Shown piece by piece: positions 52,001 to 63,516 of a DNA stretch of 64,000 nt. Each line of letters starts with the position of its first letter. The first letter of the stretch is position 1. The stretch is from Mallotus nudiflorus (taxonomy: Eukaryota; Streptophyta; Magnoliopsida; Malpighiales; Euphorbiaceae), in contig CANTUR010000644.1 in assembly GCA_947683625.1 (NCBI GenBank), positions 1,725,501 to 1,789,500 of the forward strand, read 5' to 3'. The notes below the pieces were generated by a model, which saw only the letters and a list, made by a program, of their open reading frames with translations, was not told where the DNA came from and ran no database searches. The position numbers and the translations under genes are program-made.

Positions 52001-52258
52001 TAAATATTTAAAGAGATGTTGTATTATATTTGAACTGGATTTGTATTAAGAGATTTATATATATGAGATGAGATTTGATTTAAATCCAGTTGATGAAAAT
52101 AATATTATGATATTTATGATTTTTATTTCCGCTGCATTTGATATTGTAATTATTATTATTGCATGTTTTATTTTATTTTTAGGCTTGCTACGGGTTCTGG
52201 ATTCGAAAGAATTCCCGTTCCCTAGCGCCGGTCATGGCCCCTGATTTGGGTCGTGACA
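49029..52258 (+). repeat. Gypsy-B 5' LTR (3.23 kb)
   Basis: TGTAATATCC to GGGTCGTGACA. It includes a GC-richer transcribed-looking part (49540-49800), two paired hairpin units (51475-51574) and several TA runs. GTGACT at 49795 corresponds to GTGAGT at 58016 in the other LTR, a possible splice donor. Confidence 0.95.
51475..51574 (+). repeat. Two hairpin units with conserved loop and different stems (Gypsy-B 5' LTR)
   Basis: Unit 1: GTGTGATTG (51475-51483) pairs with CAATCACAC (51515-51523), loop of 31. Unit 2: AGACTG (51532-51537) pairs with CAGTCT (51569-51574), loop of 31. The loops differ at three positions only; the stems are unrelated yet each is perfectly complementary. Repeated in the 3' LTR at 59698-59746 and 59755-59797. 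Confidence 0.85.
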
Positions 52259-52262
52259 AAGT

Positions 52263-52274
52263 TGGTATCAGAGT
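52263..52274 (+). other. Gypsy-B primer-binding site
   Basis: TGGTATCAGAGT, 11 of 12 to the initiator Met tRNA type, five bases after the LTR end. Confidence 0.92.
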
Positions 52275-52455
52275 GGAGTTCTGTGTCAAGGCTTAGTTAT
52301 GTGAGTTGTGGCCCTAGTTTTCAGAGTTGTGTTTTCTGTTGAACTACTGCAGTGAATTAGGTTCGAATATGTCTTGATAAGTATTCCTTGCTTAGTTTTC
52401 TACGTTATTCCTCCGTTGTCTGTTTTATTTGAATCTTTCCGTTTGTCTTTTCAGA

Positions 52456-55400
52456 ATGAGGAGGCGAGCGCGTGTCGCTCCACCAGTCATTGAGGCCGAG
52501 GATGATGAGTCTTTTCAGGATGAGGTTTTACCTCCTGAGCAGCCAGTTAGACGTAGAGGTCGTGGCAGAGGTAGACCTTGAGGAGCGGCAGGTCGTTGTA
52601 GGCAGAGAGAGTTACAGGACGAGGAGCCTGTTGAGCCTGAGTTTGATGTTCCTGTGCCTCCAGTTGTTCAGCGTGTTCAGCCTGCCTATCAGCAGGGTAT
52701 GTCTGACCCTGAGGCAGCTTTGTTCTATGCCCGAGTTGGCAGGATTGCTTTTGATGGTACTTCTGATCCATTAGATTTTCTGCATGCGATTGAGACTAGG
52801 ACTCGGACTGCTCATACCGAGTACCAGCGGATTATGATCGTCGAGTTGTCTGTTGAGGGACCAGCCTTAGATTGGTTTATTCAGATGATTCAGCCTTATA
52901 TGATGACGATGACATGGGCTCAGTTTCGAGAGCGATTTGTGAGGAGATTTTGTCCAGAGCCTCCTCGTTTGAGCTATCGTCTCCATCTAACCAGTATTTC
53001 TCGTGGAGATCGATCTGTAAAGGAGTACACCCGAGAGTTTCTTCATCTGGGTAGATATGCTGAGGATCTGATGCGAGATCAGTATTTTGCAGTCACTACA
53101 TACGTTACTGGTTTGGGTTCTGTATTTACTGGTATGCCTACAACATGTCTTACTCTGGAGTATGTGATTGAGTTGGCTAAGGAGATTGAGCTGAGACTAG
53201 TTAGGCAGGGAGCGATGCCTGATTATTACCAGCTAGGAGTTCAATCGAGTGGATTACAGGCTACTCCGTACTCTAGTTTTCATGTTGGATCGAGTAGTCA
53301 GCAGCGAGGTCCGACTCAGCAGAGTCAGAGATAGCAGCAGCGAGTGCATCGGAGCAGTAGACATGGCCGTGGAGGTCAGCATAGACCATTCAGATTTGGG
53401 TCAGGTGCTTCGAGCAGCAACAGTGGTCGCAGTTCTGGATCAGCGACCAGCGTTTGTCAGACTTGTGGTAGAGTCCATCAGGGACCGTGTTATCTGACAC
53501 CGCTGACATGTTTCAGATGCAGGCAGACATGAAATTTTGCTAGATCGTGTCCTTATTCCGGGTATCAGCAGCAGTAGATTCCATGATTCCCACAGTAGTC
53601 GATTGCTAGTGCAGCACCCGTGCCATTTCAGTTACCACCAGCTCAGCATCAGAGTTCCACTCAATTTGTTCCACATTAGAGTCGTGGTAGAGGTACTAGA
53701 GGAGGTGCCAGAGGTGTTGGCTAGGCTTCTACCAGTCAGCAGGGAGGTCGAGGTCAGGCCAGAGTCTTTCATCTCACTCAGCAGGATGCTCAGGCATCTA
53801 ATGCAGTCGTGGCAGGTATTGTTTCTGTTTGTTACCTGGATGCATGGGTTTTGTTTGATCCGGGTGCCACGCATTCGTTCATTTCTCTTGTTTTTGCTTC
53901 TAAATCTTATTGGCAAGCTTCGAGGATGGCTTTTCCTTTGTCCGTTGCCACTCCTCTGAGCGATTCCTTGGACACTGATATTGTTCTTTCTGGTTGTCCA
54001 GTTCTCATGGGAGATAGAGAATTACCCGCTGATTTGATCTTGTTGGATGTGATGGAGTTTGATGTTATTCTGGGAATGGATTGGTTATCTCAGCACTATG
54101 CCATAGTAGATTGCAGGAATAAGGAGGTGATGTTCAGAATTCCTGATGAAGTAGAATTTAAGTTTGTTGGTGATAGGAATTCAGCACCTCAGAATCTTAT
54201 TTCTGCTATTACAGCTAGGAAGTTGTTGAAGAAAGGTTGTCAGGGATATTTGGCATTGGTCAGGGATACGTCAGTGGAGAAGTTTTTACTCACAGATGTT
54301 CCTGTTGCTTGTGAGTTTCCTGATGTTTTTCCCGAGGAGTTGCCAGGTTTACCACCTCACAGAGAGATTGAGTTCTTTATAGATGTGGTTCCAGGTACTA
54401 CTCCTATATCTATGCCACCCTATCGAATGGCTCCTGCATAGTTGAAAGAGTTGAAGGAGCAGTTGCAAGAGTTGTTGGATAAAGGTTTCATTAGACCTAG
54501 TGTTTCTCCTTGGGGTGCACCAGTCCTATTTGTGAAGAAGAAGGATGGTACCCTGAGATTGTGCATTGACTACAGAGAGCTGAATAAGGTGATAGTGAAG
54601 AACAAGTATCCTCTCCCGAGGATAGATGACTTGTTTGATCAGTTACAGGGTGCACAGTTCTTTTCTAAGATTGACTTGAGGTCGGGCTATCATCAGTTGC
54701 GGATCAATGAAGCCGATGTTCCTAAGACGGCATTCCGCATGAGATATGGCCATTATGAGTTTCTGGTGATGTCTTTTGGTTTGACTAATGCACCAGCAGC
54801 TTTTATGGACCTAATGAACAGGGTATTCAGACCGTATGTGGATCAGTTTATGGTAGTCTTCATTGATGATATACTGGTTTATTCGAGGAGTATGGAGGAG
54901 CATGTATATCACTTGAGGATTGTACTATAGACACTGAGAGATCATCAACTTTATTCTAAATTCTCGAAGTGTGATTTCTGGATGGAGAATGTTTCTTTTC
55001 TTGGACACGTAGTGTCTAAAGAAGGTATTCAGGTTGATCCACAGAAGATTGAGGCAGTGTCTGAGTGGCCTAGACCTACTTCTGTTACAGAGATTCGAAG
55101 TTTTCTGGGTTTAGCCGGGTATTATAGGCGGTTTATGCAGGATTTTTCCAGAATTGTAGCCCCTATGACTCGCTTGACTCAGAAGAATGTTAGATTCGAG
55201 TGGTCAGAAGCGTGTGAGAATAGTTTTCAGTTGTTGAAAGAGAAGTTGACCACAGCGCCAGTGTTAGCTTTGCCTAATAGTATGGATAAGTTCACAGTTT
55301 ACTGTGATGCCTCTAGAATTGGTCTTGTTTGTGTGTTGATGTAGAATGGAAGGGTGATAGCCTATGCTTCGAGGCAGTTGAAGAAGCATGAGCATAACTA

Positions 55401-57205
55401 TCCCACACATGACCTTGAGATGGCTGCAGTGATCTTTGCTTTGAAGATTTGGAGACATTATTTGTACGGGGTGACTTGTGAGATATTTACTAATCATAAG
55501 AGCCTTAAGTACATTTTCCAGCAGAGAGATTTGAATTTGAGGCAGAGAAGATGGTTGGAATTGTTGAAGGATTATGATTGCGAGATCTTATATCATCCGG
55601 GTAAAGCTAATGTGGTAGCAGATGCCTTGAGTAGGAAGTCCTCAAGCAGTCTTGCTCACATCCGTGTTGAGAGAAGACCATTGATCCAGGAATTGCATCT
55701 GTTGGTGGATCAAGGTCTGATGATGAAGCTTAGTAGATCAGGTGGACTGTTAGCTCAATTTAAAGTGCGATCTATACTGAGGGATAGGATTAAAGCAGCT
55801 CAGAGCTGAGATCCTATTCTGGAAGAGCTTGCAGAGAATGTCAGAGCAGGGAAGTTCACTGATTTCACACTCGATGATGATGGTGTGTTGTGGATCGATG
55901 GTAGATTGTGTGTTCCTGATGTGGATGATTTGAGAGAGGAGATTTTAGAGGAAGCACATTCTACAGCCTACATCGTTCATCCAAGTGTTACTAAGATGTA
56001 CCATAGTATCAGAGATTCATACTGGTGGGATGGATTGAAGAAGGATGTCTCTGATTATGTGGCTAAGTGTTTGTCGTGTCAGCAAGTGAAAGCCGAACAT
56101 CAGAAGCCTTCTGGGAAGCTTCAGCCTCTTCCTATTCCCAAGTGGAAATGGGAAAGGATAGCTATGGATTTTGTGGTCAGTTTACCTCGTTCGAAGGATG
56201 GATACAATTCTATCTGGGTGATTGTAGATAGGTTGATGAAGTCTGCACATTTCTTGCCTATGAAAGCCACCTATTCAGTTACCAGATTGGCGAAGTTGTA
56301 TGTGAAGCATATTGTGTGCCTTCATGGAGTACCTGTGTCCATTATGTCAGATAGAGGTTCAGTGTTTACTTCTCATTTTTAGCAGAAGTTGCAGGAAGCG
56401 ATGGGCACTAGGTTGGACTTCAGTACTGCTTTTCATCCTCAGAAAGATGGCCAGTCTGAGAGGACGATCCAAACACTGAAAGATATGTTGAGGATGTGTC
56501 TTGGATTTAGGAGGTAGCTGGGATGATCATTTGTCACTCGTTGAGTTTGCATATAATAACAGCTACCATAGCAGTATTGGTATGGCACCGTATGAGGCGT
56601 TGTATGGAAGGAAGTGTAGATCCCCTTTGAGCTGGGATGAAATTGGTGAGAGAGCTTTAACTGGACCTGAGATGATTCAGGATGCTGCAGAGAAAGTTAC
56701 CTTGATTAAGCACAGATTAGAGACCGCAATTAGCAGACAGAAGAGTTATGCAGATCCTAGGCGCAGAGATGTAGAGTTTCAGGTTGGAGATTTAATTTTT
56801 CTGAAAGTATCTCCGATGAAGGGTGTGATGAGATTTGGTAGGAAGGGTAAGTTAACACCGAGGTATATTGGACCGTTTGAGATTCTGGAGAGAGTTGGCA
56901 TTGTTGCATATCGGTTGGATTTGCCTCTGAATATGTCACAAGTGCATCCAGTATTTCATATCTCGATGTTGAGGAAGTATATCTCAGACCCTTCACATGT
57001 GTTACAACCCGAAAGTGTGGAAGTGAGCGAAGATTTGACGTTTGTGGAAGAACCTGTGGCGATCGTTGATTATCAAGTTCGACAATAGCGATCGAAACAG
57101 ATTCCGATGGACAAGGTTGTATGGCGTAGCAACAGAGTCGAGGAGCATACGTGGGAGACTGAAGCTGAGATGCGAGCTTCTTACCCGTATCTCTTTCCTT
57201 CCTGA
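52456..57205 (+). pseudogene. Gypsy-B gag-pol polyprotein with stops and one frameshift
   Basis: ATG 52456 (MRRRARVAPP). Gag core 52750-53220; zinc-binding CQTCGRVHQGPC from 53455 and CFRCRQT. Protease DPGATHSFIS with Asp at 53857. Reverse transcriptase 54442-54930 with FIDD at 54859-54870. RNase H with YCDAS near 55300 and TVYCDAS...DALSRK ending near 55640. Integrase zinc region with CLSC at 56068; Asp 56167, Asp 56350 and Glu 56458 keep the DD35E spacing. The C-terminal segment (57040-57205) ends EEHTWETEAEMRASYPYLFPS, a chromodomain-like tail. Stops include 52579, 53332, 53530, 54439, 54928, 55342, 55807, 56380 and 57086. The frame changes near 56496-56501, best explained by loss of one GT from a GTGTGT run. 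Confidence 0.95.
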
Positions 57206-57248
57206 TCCTGAAATCTTTTCTTTCTGGAATTCAAGGACGAATTCTTGT

Positions 57249-57260
57249 AAGGGGGGAAGA
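57249..57260 (+). other. Gypsy-B polypurine tract
   Basis: AAGGGGGGAAGA after AAGGACGAATTCTTGT and just before the 3' LTR. Confidence 0.88.
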
Positions 57261-57261
57261 C

Positions 57262-60200
57262 TATAATATCCCGTATTTTTAAATTTTTTTACACTGTACC
57301 GGGATATGCAGTGTTAATAATTTCTGTATATTATATGATATTTTTATGAGTTGTTATGTATTTAAAACCCATTTTAATTATTGTGTATTATTTATAGTAC
57401 TTTACATAAAATTTTCCCGGGACTTGCATTTTCGGGGAAATTTTCACGTAAATAATTTATTATTAATTATTTTAAATATATTTTCGGACTTGCATGAACT
57501 CATACGTATTTTTAAATTACTAAACACCGTGTATGTGTGCGATATTTATTTAATTAGGGTTTAATATATATTACCCTAATATTTTATTATTTATTTATTA
57601 ATTTATTGTTATTTAATTATTTTTATTTATTATTATATTTTAAAATATTAAATTTTATGTGTGTGGTGTATATTTAATGTGTGTAATTTAATATTATTTT
57701 ATTATATAGTATAAAGTATATATATATACATATAATATATCAAAAAATCAAGTTTTTGGAAAATTACCATTTTGCCCCCGACTTCTCTCTTCTCCCTCCC
57801 GATCGTTTCCTCGCCGTCCGACGCCTGTAACTATCGATTTCTTACCGTTGGTGTGCCACCACCTTCTCCAGCTTTCCTCGCCGCCTATAGCAGCAGATTC
57901 CGGCGCCTGGAAGTCGGTTTTGGCCGGAGAAGCCGAACTTCTCTTCACCGTTGATCACGATGATTCCGGCCACTATTTTTGACACCTCTGGTCTCTTTCT
58001 TCTCCTTGAGCTCTGGTGAGTGTGATTCTAGCTTTGGTTTGAGCTTAAACGGTTTAGAATTGCTTAGGTTTTGAATTTTCAATTTCGGTCACATTAGGGT
58101 TTTTTATTTTTTTGAGCTTTGAATTGATTGATTCATGAAAACTCCCTTCACAAATATTGATCCTAGTAGCTTAATCTACATGTATGAATTTTTTTGGAAT
58201 TTTTGGAGATTTTTTGGATTTTTGGGTATTTTTGAATATTTTAATATTATTTTCTAATTTTCGGAAATTAATTATTTAAATTATGAAATTGTGTTTTATG
58301 GTTAAATTAGGTGTTTAAATGAATTATAGGAATTTATTTGGAATTTTTATGAATTTCTAAGTATTTATTTTGAATTATTTGAGTTTATGTAATTTTGGGA
58401 AATTAGGGTTAATTGTGTTTTTAATTGAATTTAATTGGTCAATTGAGTTTAATTATTAATATTATTGATAAATATATTGAGAAAATTAATTTTGGATAAT
58501 TATACTATTTTTTGTGAAATTTTGAAGTAATTATAGTATATTTATATATATAGGGGTATTTTGGTAATTTTACACAAAATTGGTTAAAAATGTAATTTAA
58601 TTGGTTTTAATAGTTATTTAAGGTATAAAAATGATTTCTACAAATTATTTAGTATTTTTAACTAATTAAAACTATTTTTCGTGAATTATTTTCAATTATA
58701 TATATAATATACGATTTTTCTAATAAAATGAGTTTTTATTGGTTTTTAATGTGTTTAAAGGTTAATTATGTAATTTCTACCTATGAAATGTATTTTTAGG
58801 TTTTAAGGATATTTTTGGTATTTCTGAATTGTTCTGTGTTTGTGGACCCCGGTCGGTGGACTGTAGTTTGGAGTCCGACCGTGGGATTTTGATTGTGCTC
58901 TGTGTAGTTTTTCGAAGTGTATTTCCTTGAAGGGTCGGCTCTACTCTTTTGAGTAGAGAGATGTCCATTTTACAGGGGAGGTTCTGCCGGATTTTTGGTA
59001 GAATTCTCGTAAAATGTGATATCTGGTCGAACCCTAATTCTGTTTCTGTATTTAATATTCTAGATCGAATTCTAGGATATATGTTAGGTTTATTTTAATG
59101 TCGGTTATTTATTGCTTGTTTAGTTGCGCCGAGACCGAGGGCTAGTGGACCACGCCTGTCGGATCCATCTCGTGGAGCGCACTAATTTGTGAGTTACTAT
59201 ACTATATATATATGCTTTAGGATGCATGTTTTAGAAAAGTATGCTTTATTTTAATAAAATATGCATAAATGATTTAAGTATTACTTAGGTTTATTTTCGG
59301 TATATTTTGGTATATTTTCAACTATATGCATGTTGTATAACTAAATTATTCTTAAAAATGCTTTTATGTATATTTTGGTATATTTTAGTTTATTTTGTAA
59401 TTGTATTGGAATTATTCGACGTATATATACTCGAAATATACCTGGTTTACTTTTGGTATATTTCTAGTATATATATATGGTTTATGTTGATATTTTATTG
59501 AACTTCATGCATCATTTATTTTTGTGAATGAATGTTTTATATTATTAATGATGAAGGATATCAATAGAACGTGCTACCTAGTGGGCAGCACTAGGACCGA
59601 GTACGTACCGGTACGCCTATAGTATTTAGGCTATATTACTAACTTATTTATGGATATTGATTGGTTATGATTATTTGATGTGTGAGATGTGTTTTGGGTG
59701 TGATTGCTGGAGCTCGGTTGACCAAGTGTCTCGGGGCCAATCACACTGGCAGTCAGACTGCTGGAGCTTGGTTGACTTAGTGTCTCGGGGCCAGTCTACT
59801 GTCTAAATGGAGTAAGTGGATATATTTGAATTAAGTGAGCCTGTATGGCTAGAGTGTTGTCTAACACTATTTTCGAGGTTGCAATATTCTAGGGTTCTAT
59901 GTGATCCTTCATAAAAGATGATTTTCAATAAAATATATATAAAATGATTTTATTGCATCTGTGTGTATTTGCCTGTATATATATTAGATATATATATATA
60001 CTGTTGATTGTATGCATTGTCATTTAGTGTGTATATATATATATTATAGTAATTCACTCAGTGAGGTCTGACTCCCCTCCGTTGACAATTTTTCAGGAGA
60101 GTCAACATCTTCAGACCTCAGTAGCAGGCCGATACGCCGGATTTCTTCCGCCCCGGCTTCTTTGTGTAAACTGCTTCTCTGAGTTTTGAGTTTTATTTTG

Positions 60201-60479
60201 TCTAGACACTGCAATAGTCGTTAAATATTTAAAAAGATGTTGTATTATATTTGAACTGGATTTGTATTAAAAGATTTATATATATGAGATGAGATTTGAT
60301 TTAAATCCAGTTGATGAAAATAATATTATGATTTTTATGATTTTTATTTCCGCTGCATTTGATATTGTAATTATTATTATTGCATGTTTTATTTTATTTT
60401 TAGGCTTGCTACGGGTTCCGGATTCGAAAGAATTCCCGTTCCCTAGCGCCGGTCATGACCCCTGTTTTGGGTCGTGACA
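57262..60479 (+). repeat. Gypsy-B 3' LTR (3.22 kb)
   Basis: Starts TATAATATCC, the terminal TG having become TA. Ends GGGTCGTGACA. Collinear with 49029-52258, including the hairpin pair at 59698-59797. Confidence 0.95.
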
Positions 60480-60680
60480 TTACCAGAGTTGGAATTCAAA
60501 ATTGAAGGAGCACTTTTGAAACCTAGAGGGTGAGGAGCATTTTGAGATCAGCGGTGAGCCTTATAGTGGTCAGAGGTGGCACCGACAACTCCCTAAGCAA
60601 ATCAATAAAGAACGGAATAGAGAGAGAGAGAGAGAGAAGGAAGGAGCTGTCGGAGGTGTTGGCATGTTGGAGGTGATGTA

Positions 60681-60716
<36 letters not shown>

Positions 60717-60853
60717 TAAATTAATAATTTTACTAAAATACTCTTAATCATAAATTTTTATTAAAAATACTCATTTAACACTAATTGAATAAAATAATAA
60801 CTAAACTTAATAATTCACATTTAATATTAATAAAAAAAATTCAGGTCTTTACA
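60480..60853 (-). repeat. Gypsy-A 5' LTR, segment 3 (outer end)
   Basis: Resumes after the TTACC copy with CAGAGTTGGAATTCAAAATT, matching 9603 on, and ends GGTCTTTACA. Compared with 7293-10205 it lacks roughly 280 bp between the GA run and the TA run (about 9780-9985). Confidence 0.92.
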
Positions 60854-61059
60854 TTAGTGTTTGTATTTATTTAATGTAAATAAATATAATTTAAATTATT
60901 ATGTAAATATGATATTGAGTAAATAGGATATAAGACTAATTTATTGTTAAGCAACTATAATGCTAGTTTAGTTAATATTAAGTAAATGTATTTTTCATTG
61001 TAATAAGAACTACAGATTGCATGACAAAATTATATAGTTCAATATTAAATTGGTGGTAG

Positions 61060-61091
<32 letters not shown>

Positions 61092-61335
61092 ACCTTTGAA
61101 AAGAAATTATTACTTAACTACTTACTCGTTGATGAAATTATATTTATTCAACAATAATATATATAAAAATTATATAATTATATAATTTTTATATATATTA
61201 TTATTGAATAAATATAATTTTTTTAGTGAGTAAATATTTAAGTAATACCTTCTCTCTAAATGTAGCCTAAGTTGTATAATTTGAATTTTATCATCGTCGA
61301 TTTGAAAAGGAAAGTTTGCCCTCTATTTTTATTTA
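60854..61335 (+). repeat. Copia-2 3' LTR, right part
   Basis: Begins with the TTAGT target copy and continues exactly where 7292 left off (compare 5612-5800). It is rearranged by an inverted duplication (61089-61252); similarity fades at about 61330. Confidence 0.88.
61089..61252. repeat. Inverted duplication (hairpin) in Copia-2 3' LTR
   Basis: Arms of about 80 bases, for example TTATTACTTAACTACTTACT on the left against AGTGAGTAAATATTTAAGTAATA on the right, meeting at TTATATAA near 61165. Both arms correspond to one LTR segment (compare 6096-6160). Confidence 0.85.
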
Positions 61336-62419
61336 TTAATTATAATAAGTAAACATTTATTTTCAATTTTATTTTAGTTAAATTGTATTTTTCTTTTCAC
61401 TCTTTTCAAATAAATTTAAAAAGTTAAATATTTTTATTTTAGTTTTATTTTTCAATAATAATGGTTCAATTTCTATTTTATTTTATTTTATTGATATTCA
61501 ATATATATTTTTGTAAATTTAATAAATATGAGTAAAAAAAATTTTTGAAAATGAAACAATTAGAAAATAAAATCTAATATTAGAAAAGGTCATAACCTAC
61601 TAAGACACATAAACATTAAAACTTGTAAAACTTACTAAATACACTACTTTATACCCTATTGTGGAAAAAATAATTCACCAAAATAATAAAAAATTTTAAA
61701 TTCTGAAATCATTTATACATGGGATAATGACATTTTTAGTCATATTACTTATATCGTTTTTTTAATTAAATACTATAAGAAATATTCTTTACAATTAAGT
61801 TCTATAAGTTTCAAAAAGTCATTTTATTAGTCCTATCTGGTAGTCTAACCAATTTTATGTTAGTTAATTGTTAAAATTAAACTTATTTTTTTACATTTTA
61901 GCTCTAAAACTTTAAAATGTTTTATATTTTAAATAAACAATTTTATTTTTATTTATAATTTATTACATTATTTAATATTCTTAATAGCTATATTAACTCA
62001 TTATAAATAATATCAAAAAATTAAAAATACTTCTTTTTTAAATTCTTAGTTGCATTAACAATGAAAAATAAAATTAATTATTATTTTAATTATTTAAAAT
62101 AAATAAATAAATATATCATATATGAATAAATTCTTTTATATTTAGATAAATTCAATTAGTTTTGTCAGCATCATAATTTGTGTAAGATTTCAAATAACTT
62201 AGATATTTAAAAAAAATATTTTTAATTAAGCTATTTTGTAAAAAATATGTTCACTTATTTAATTGCTCAAATATTTATTATAAAATAATATATATTCAAG
62301 AAATATTTTTAAAAAATAGCCTATTTTCAATTCAATTGAGTATAAAAATTATTTAAAATATAACACAAACTATAGCATTGACAAAATTTATTGAGTTTTA
62401 TCCATATAAAAATGGTGGT
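61336..62419. other. AT-rich region without recognised features
   Basis: About 1.1 kb, very AT-rich, no reading frame, no LTR match. It may be the DNA into which Copia-2 inserted, or an old repeat. Confidence 0.5.
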
Positions 62420-63516
62420 GGTTTTTGTTGTATGCAAAATCCGCAAGCGCACGGATCGTGAATTGTAATGCAAAAGATATCGTTCCTATGAGGATTGTAT
62501 ATTGAGTACTAATATCTCTACTTATGATCTTAGCTAACAAATCAATAAAGTAATTTATAAAATATAAATCTAAATCTAAAAAATTAAAATTAAGAGAAAA
62601 TTAAATGATAAAAATATAGAGTTTAGATTTAGTTGCACTATTCCAATCAGATCATGAACACTTAATTATTAAATACATTGATTTCAGTTAAGGGTAATTG
62701 TTCTAAAATATCTAAAGACTCTCTCGAGTTCAATTAAGCATGTCAAGATTAAAATTTAACCTACTCTCATGATTAAGAAATTAATCCTAACTCATTAAGC
62801 TTCTTAACAATTATTTTATCCTCGAAGAGCTCACCTACTCTCGTGGTCGAGTGGTCTAAGTCCTATCAGTCTAAAGCTAATAAATTCTCCTAACTCTCAT
62901 TGGTGAATCTACCCATAAATATGCAATCAATTGGGCCTTTAATCAAATATAAGACATGAAGAGCAACTCATAAAATTAACTGAAAATCAAATTAATAAAA
63001 CTTGTGTTTAATCAAATCATAAAATAACTACTCCTAGCCTAAACCCCAAAGGAATTTAGCTACACATACTTGTAATGAAGCAAACAAACATAATTAAAAG
63101 ATTAAAGATGTATGAAGAAATAATGAAAAAAAATCTTAAATTCTTGAACCAATTTTCTTCAATCCTAGTTTAGCTCCTTGTTTGTTGCCTCTTGAGTGTT
63201 GAATTCTTCATTTTAAATACCTCTTAGCATCCCTTTATATAGGAAAACCTAATAGGAGGTCTTTTGGCCCTTCAATTCCTCTTCCGTTCTTGCTTAGGAA
63301 AAATCTCTTTTTCTTTGACACACCCACCACACAACCGTGTTGAGTTGGTGTAATTTTAAACTTTTTGGCGTAATTTTTAGTACAATCATGCATGAGCTCG
63401 GATTTAGATTCCAGAAGGTTGTACACTTTCAAACACTGTAGTGCCTGAAACCGTGGCACTATCATGTCACGCTTTCAAAACTTCTTTAATTCAAATAGAA
63501 AGGTGCACTAGCATCA
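62420..63516. other. Unclassified block, LTR-like in character
   Basis: Less AT-rich islands (CCGCAAGCGCACGGATCGTG at about 62441), a CTTTATATAGGAAAACC stretch near 63231 that is TATA-like, and pyrimidine-rich stretches. Sequence of this kind is common in plant LTRs, but only one copy is present, so I cannot name it. No coding signal. Confidence 0.4.

Larger units (their letters stand above)
49029..60479 (+). mobile_element. Gypsy-B: Tekay/Del-like chromovirus, best preserved element
   Basis: 11.45 kb, LTRs 49029-52258 and 57262-60479, flanked by TTACC (49024-49028 and 60480-60484). The LTRs are almost collinear; the first 240 bases show about nine differences, and most of the remainder fewer. 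gag, protease, reverse transcriptase, RNase H, integrase and a chromodomain-like C-terminus lie in one frame with about a dozen stops and one frameshift. Probably the youngest insertion in the window. Confidence 0.95.
7293..60853 (-). mobile_element. Gypsy-A: Tekay/Del-like chromovirus, - strand, host of three nested elements
   Basis: Outer ends are TGTCACGACC and GGTCTTTACA, flanked by a perfect 5-bp duplication TTAGT (7288-7292, 60854-60858). On the - strand the order is 5' LTR (60853 down to 27076 in three pieces), PBS, gag-pol (26892 to 22292, then 10380 to 10271), purine tract, 3' LTR (10205 to 7293). It is interrupted by Athila-C, Copia-D and Gypsy-B. Tekay-like assignment rests on pol order and on similarity to Gypsy-B in the integrase C-terminus, PBS spacing and LTR ends. 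Confidence 0.93.
5535..61335 (+). mobile_element. Copia-2: gag-only copia element with its 3' LTR split by a 53.6-kb nest
   Basis: 5' LTR 5535 to about 6291, PBS 6295-6306, gag 6321-7214, and 3' LTR in two parts (7218-7292 and 60854 to about 61335). The two parts rejoin exactly with respect to the 5' LTR around 5605-5625. The last roughly 65 bases of the 3' LTR are not recognisable. No protease, integrase or reverse transcriptase is present: the zinc knuckle of gag runs almost directly into the 3' LTR. Confidence 0.85.

Noticed and set aside
455..57205. Stop codon reassignment (TAA/TAG read as Gln)
   Set aside because: Frameshifts, TGA at Trp sites and broken catalytic motifs occur as well, and the elements are plant families that use the standard code. 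Decay by C-to-T change explains it.
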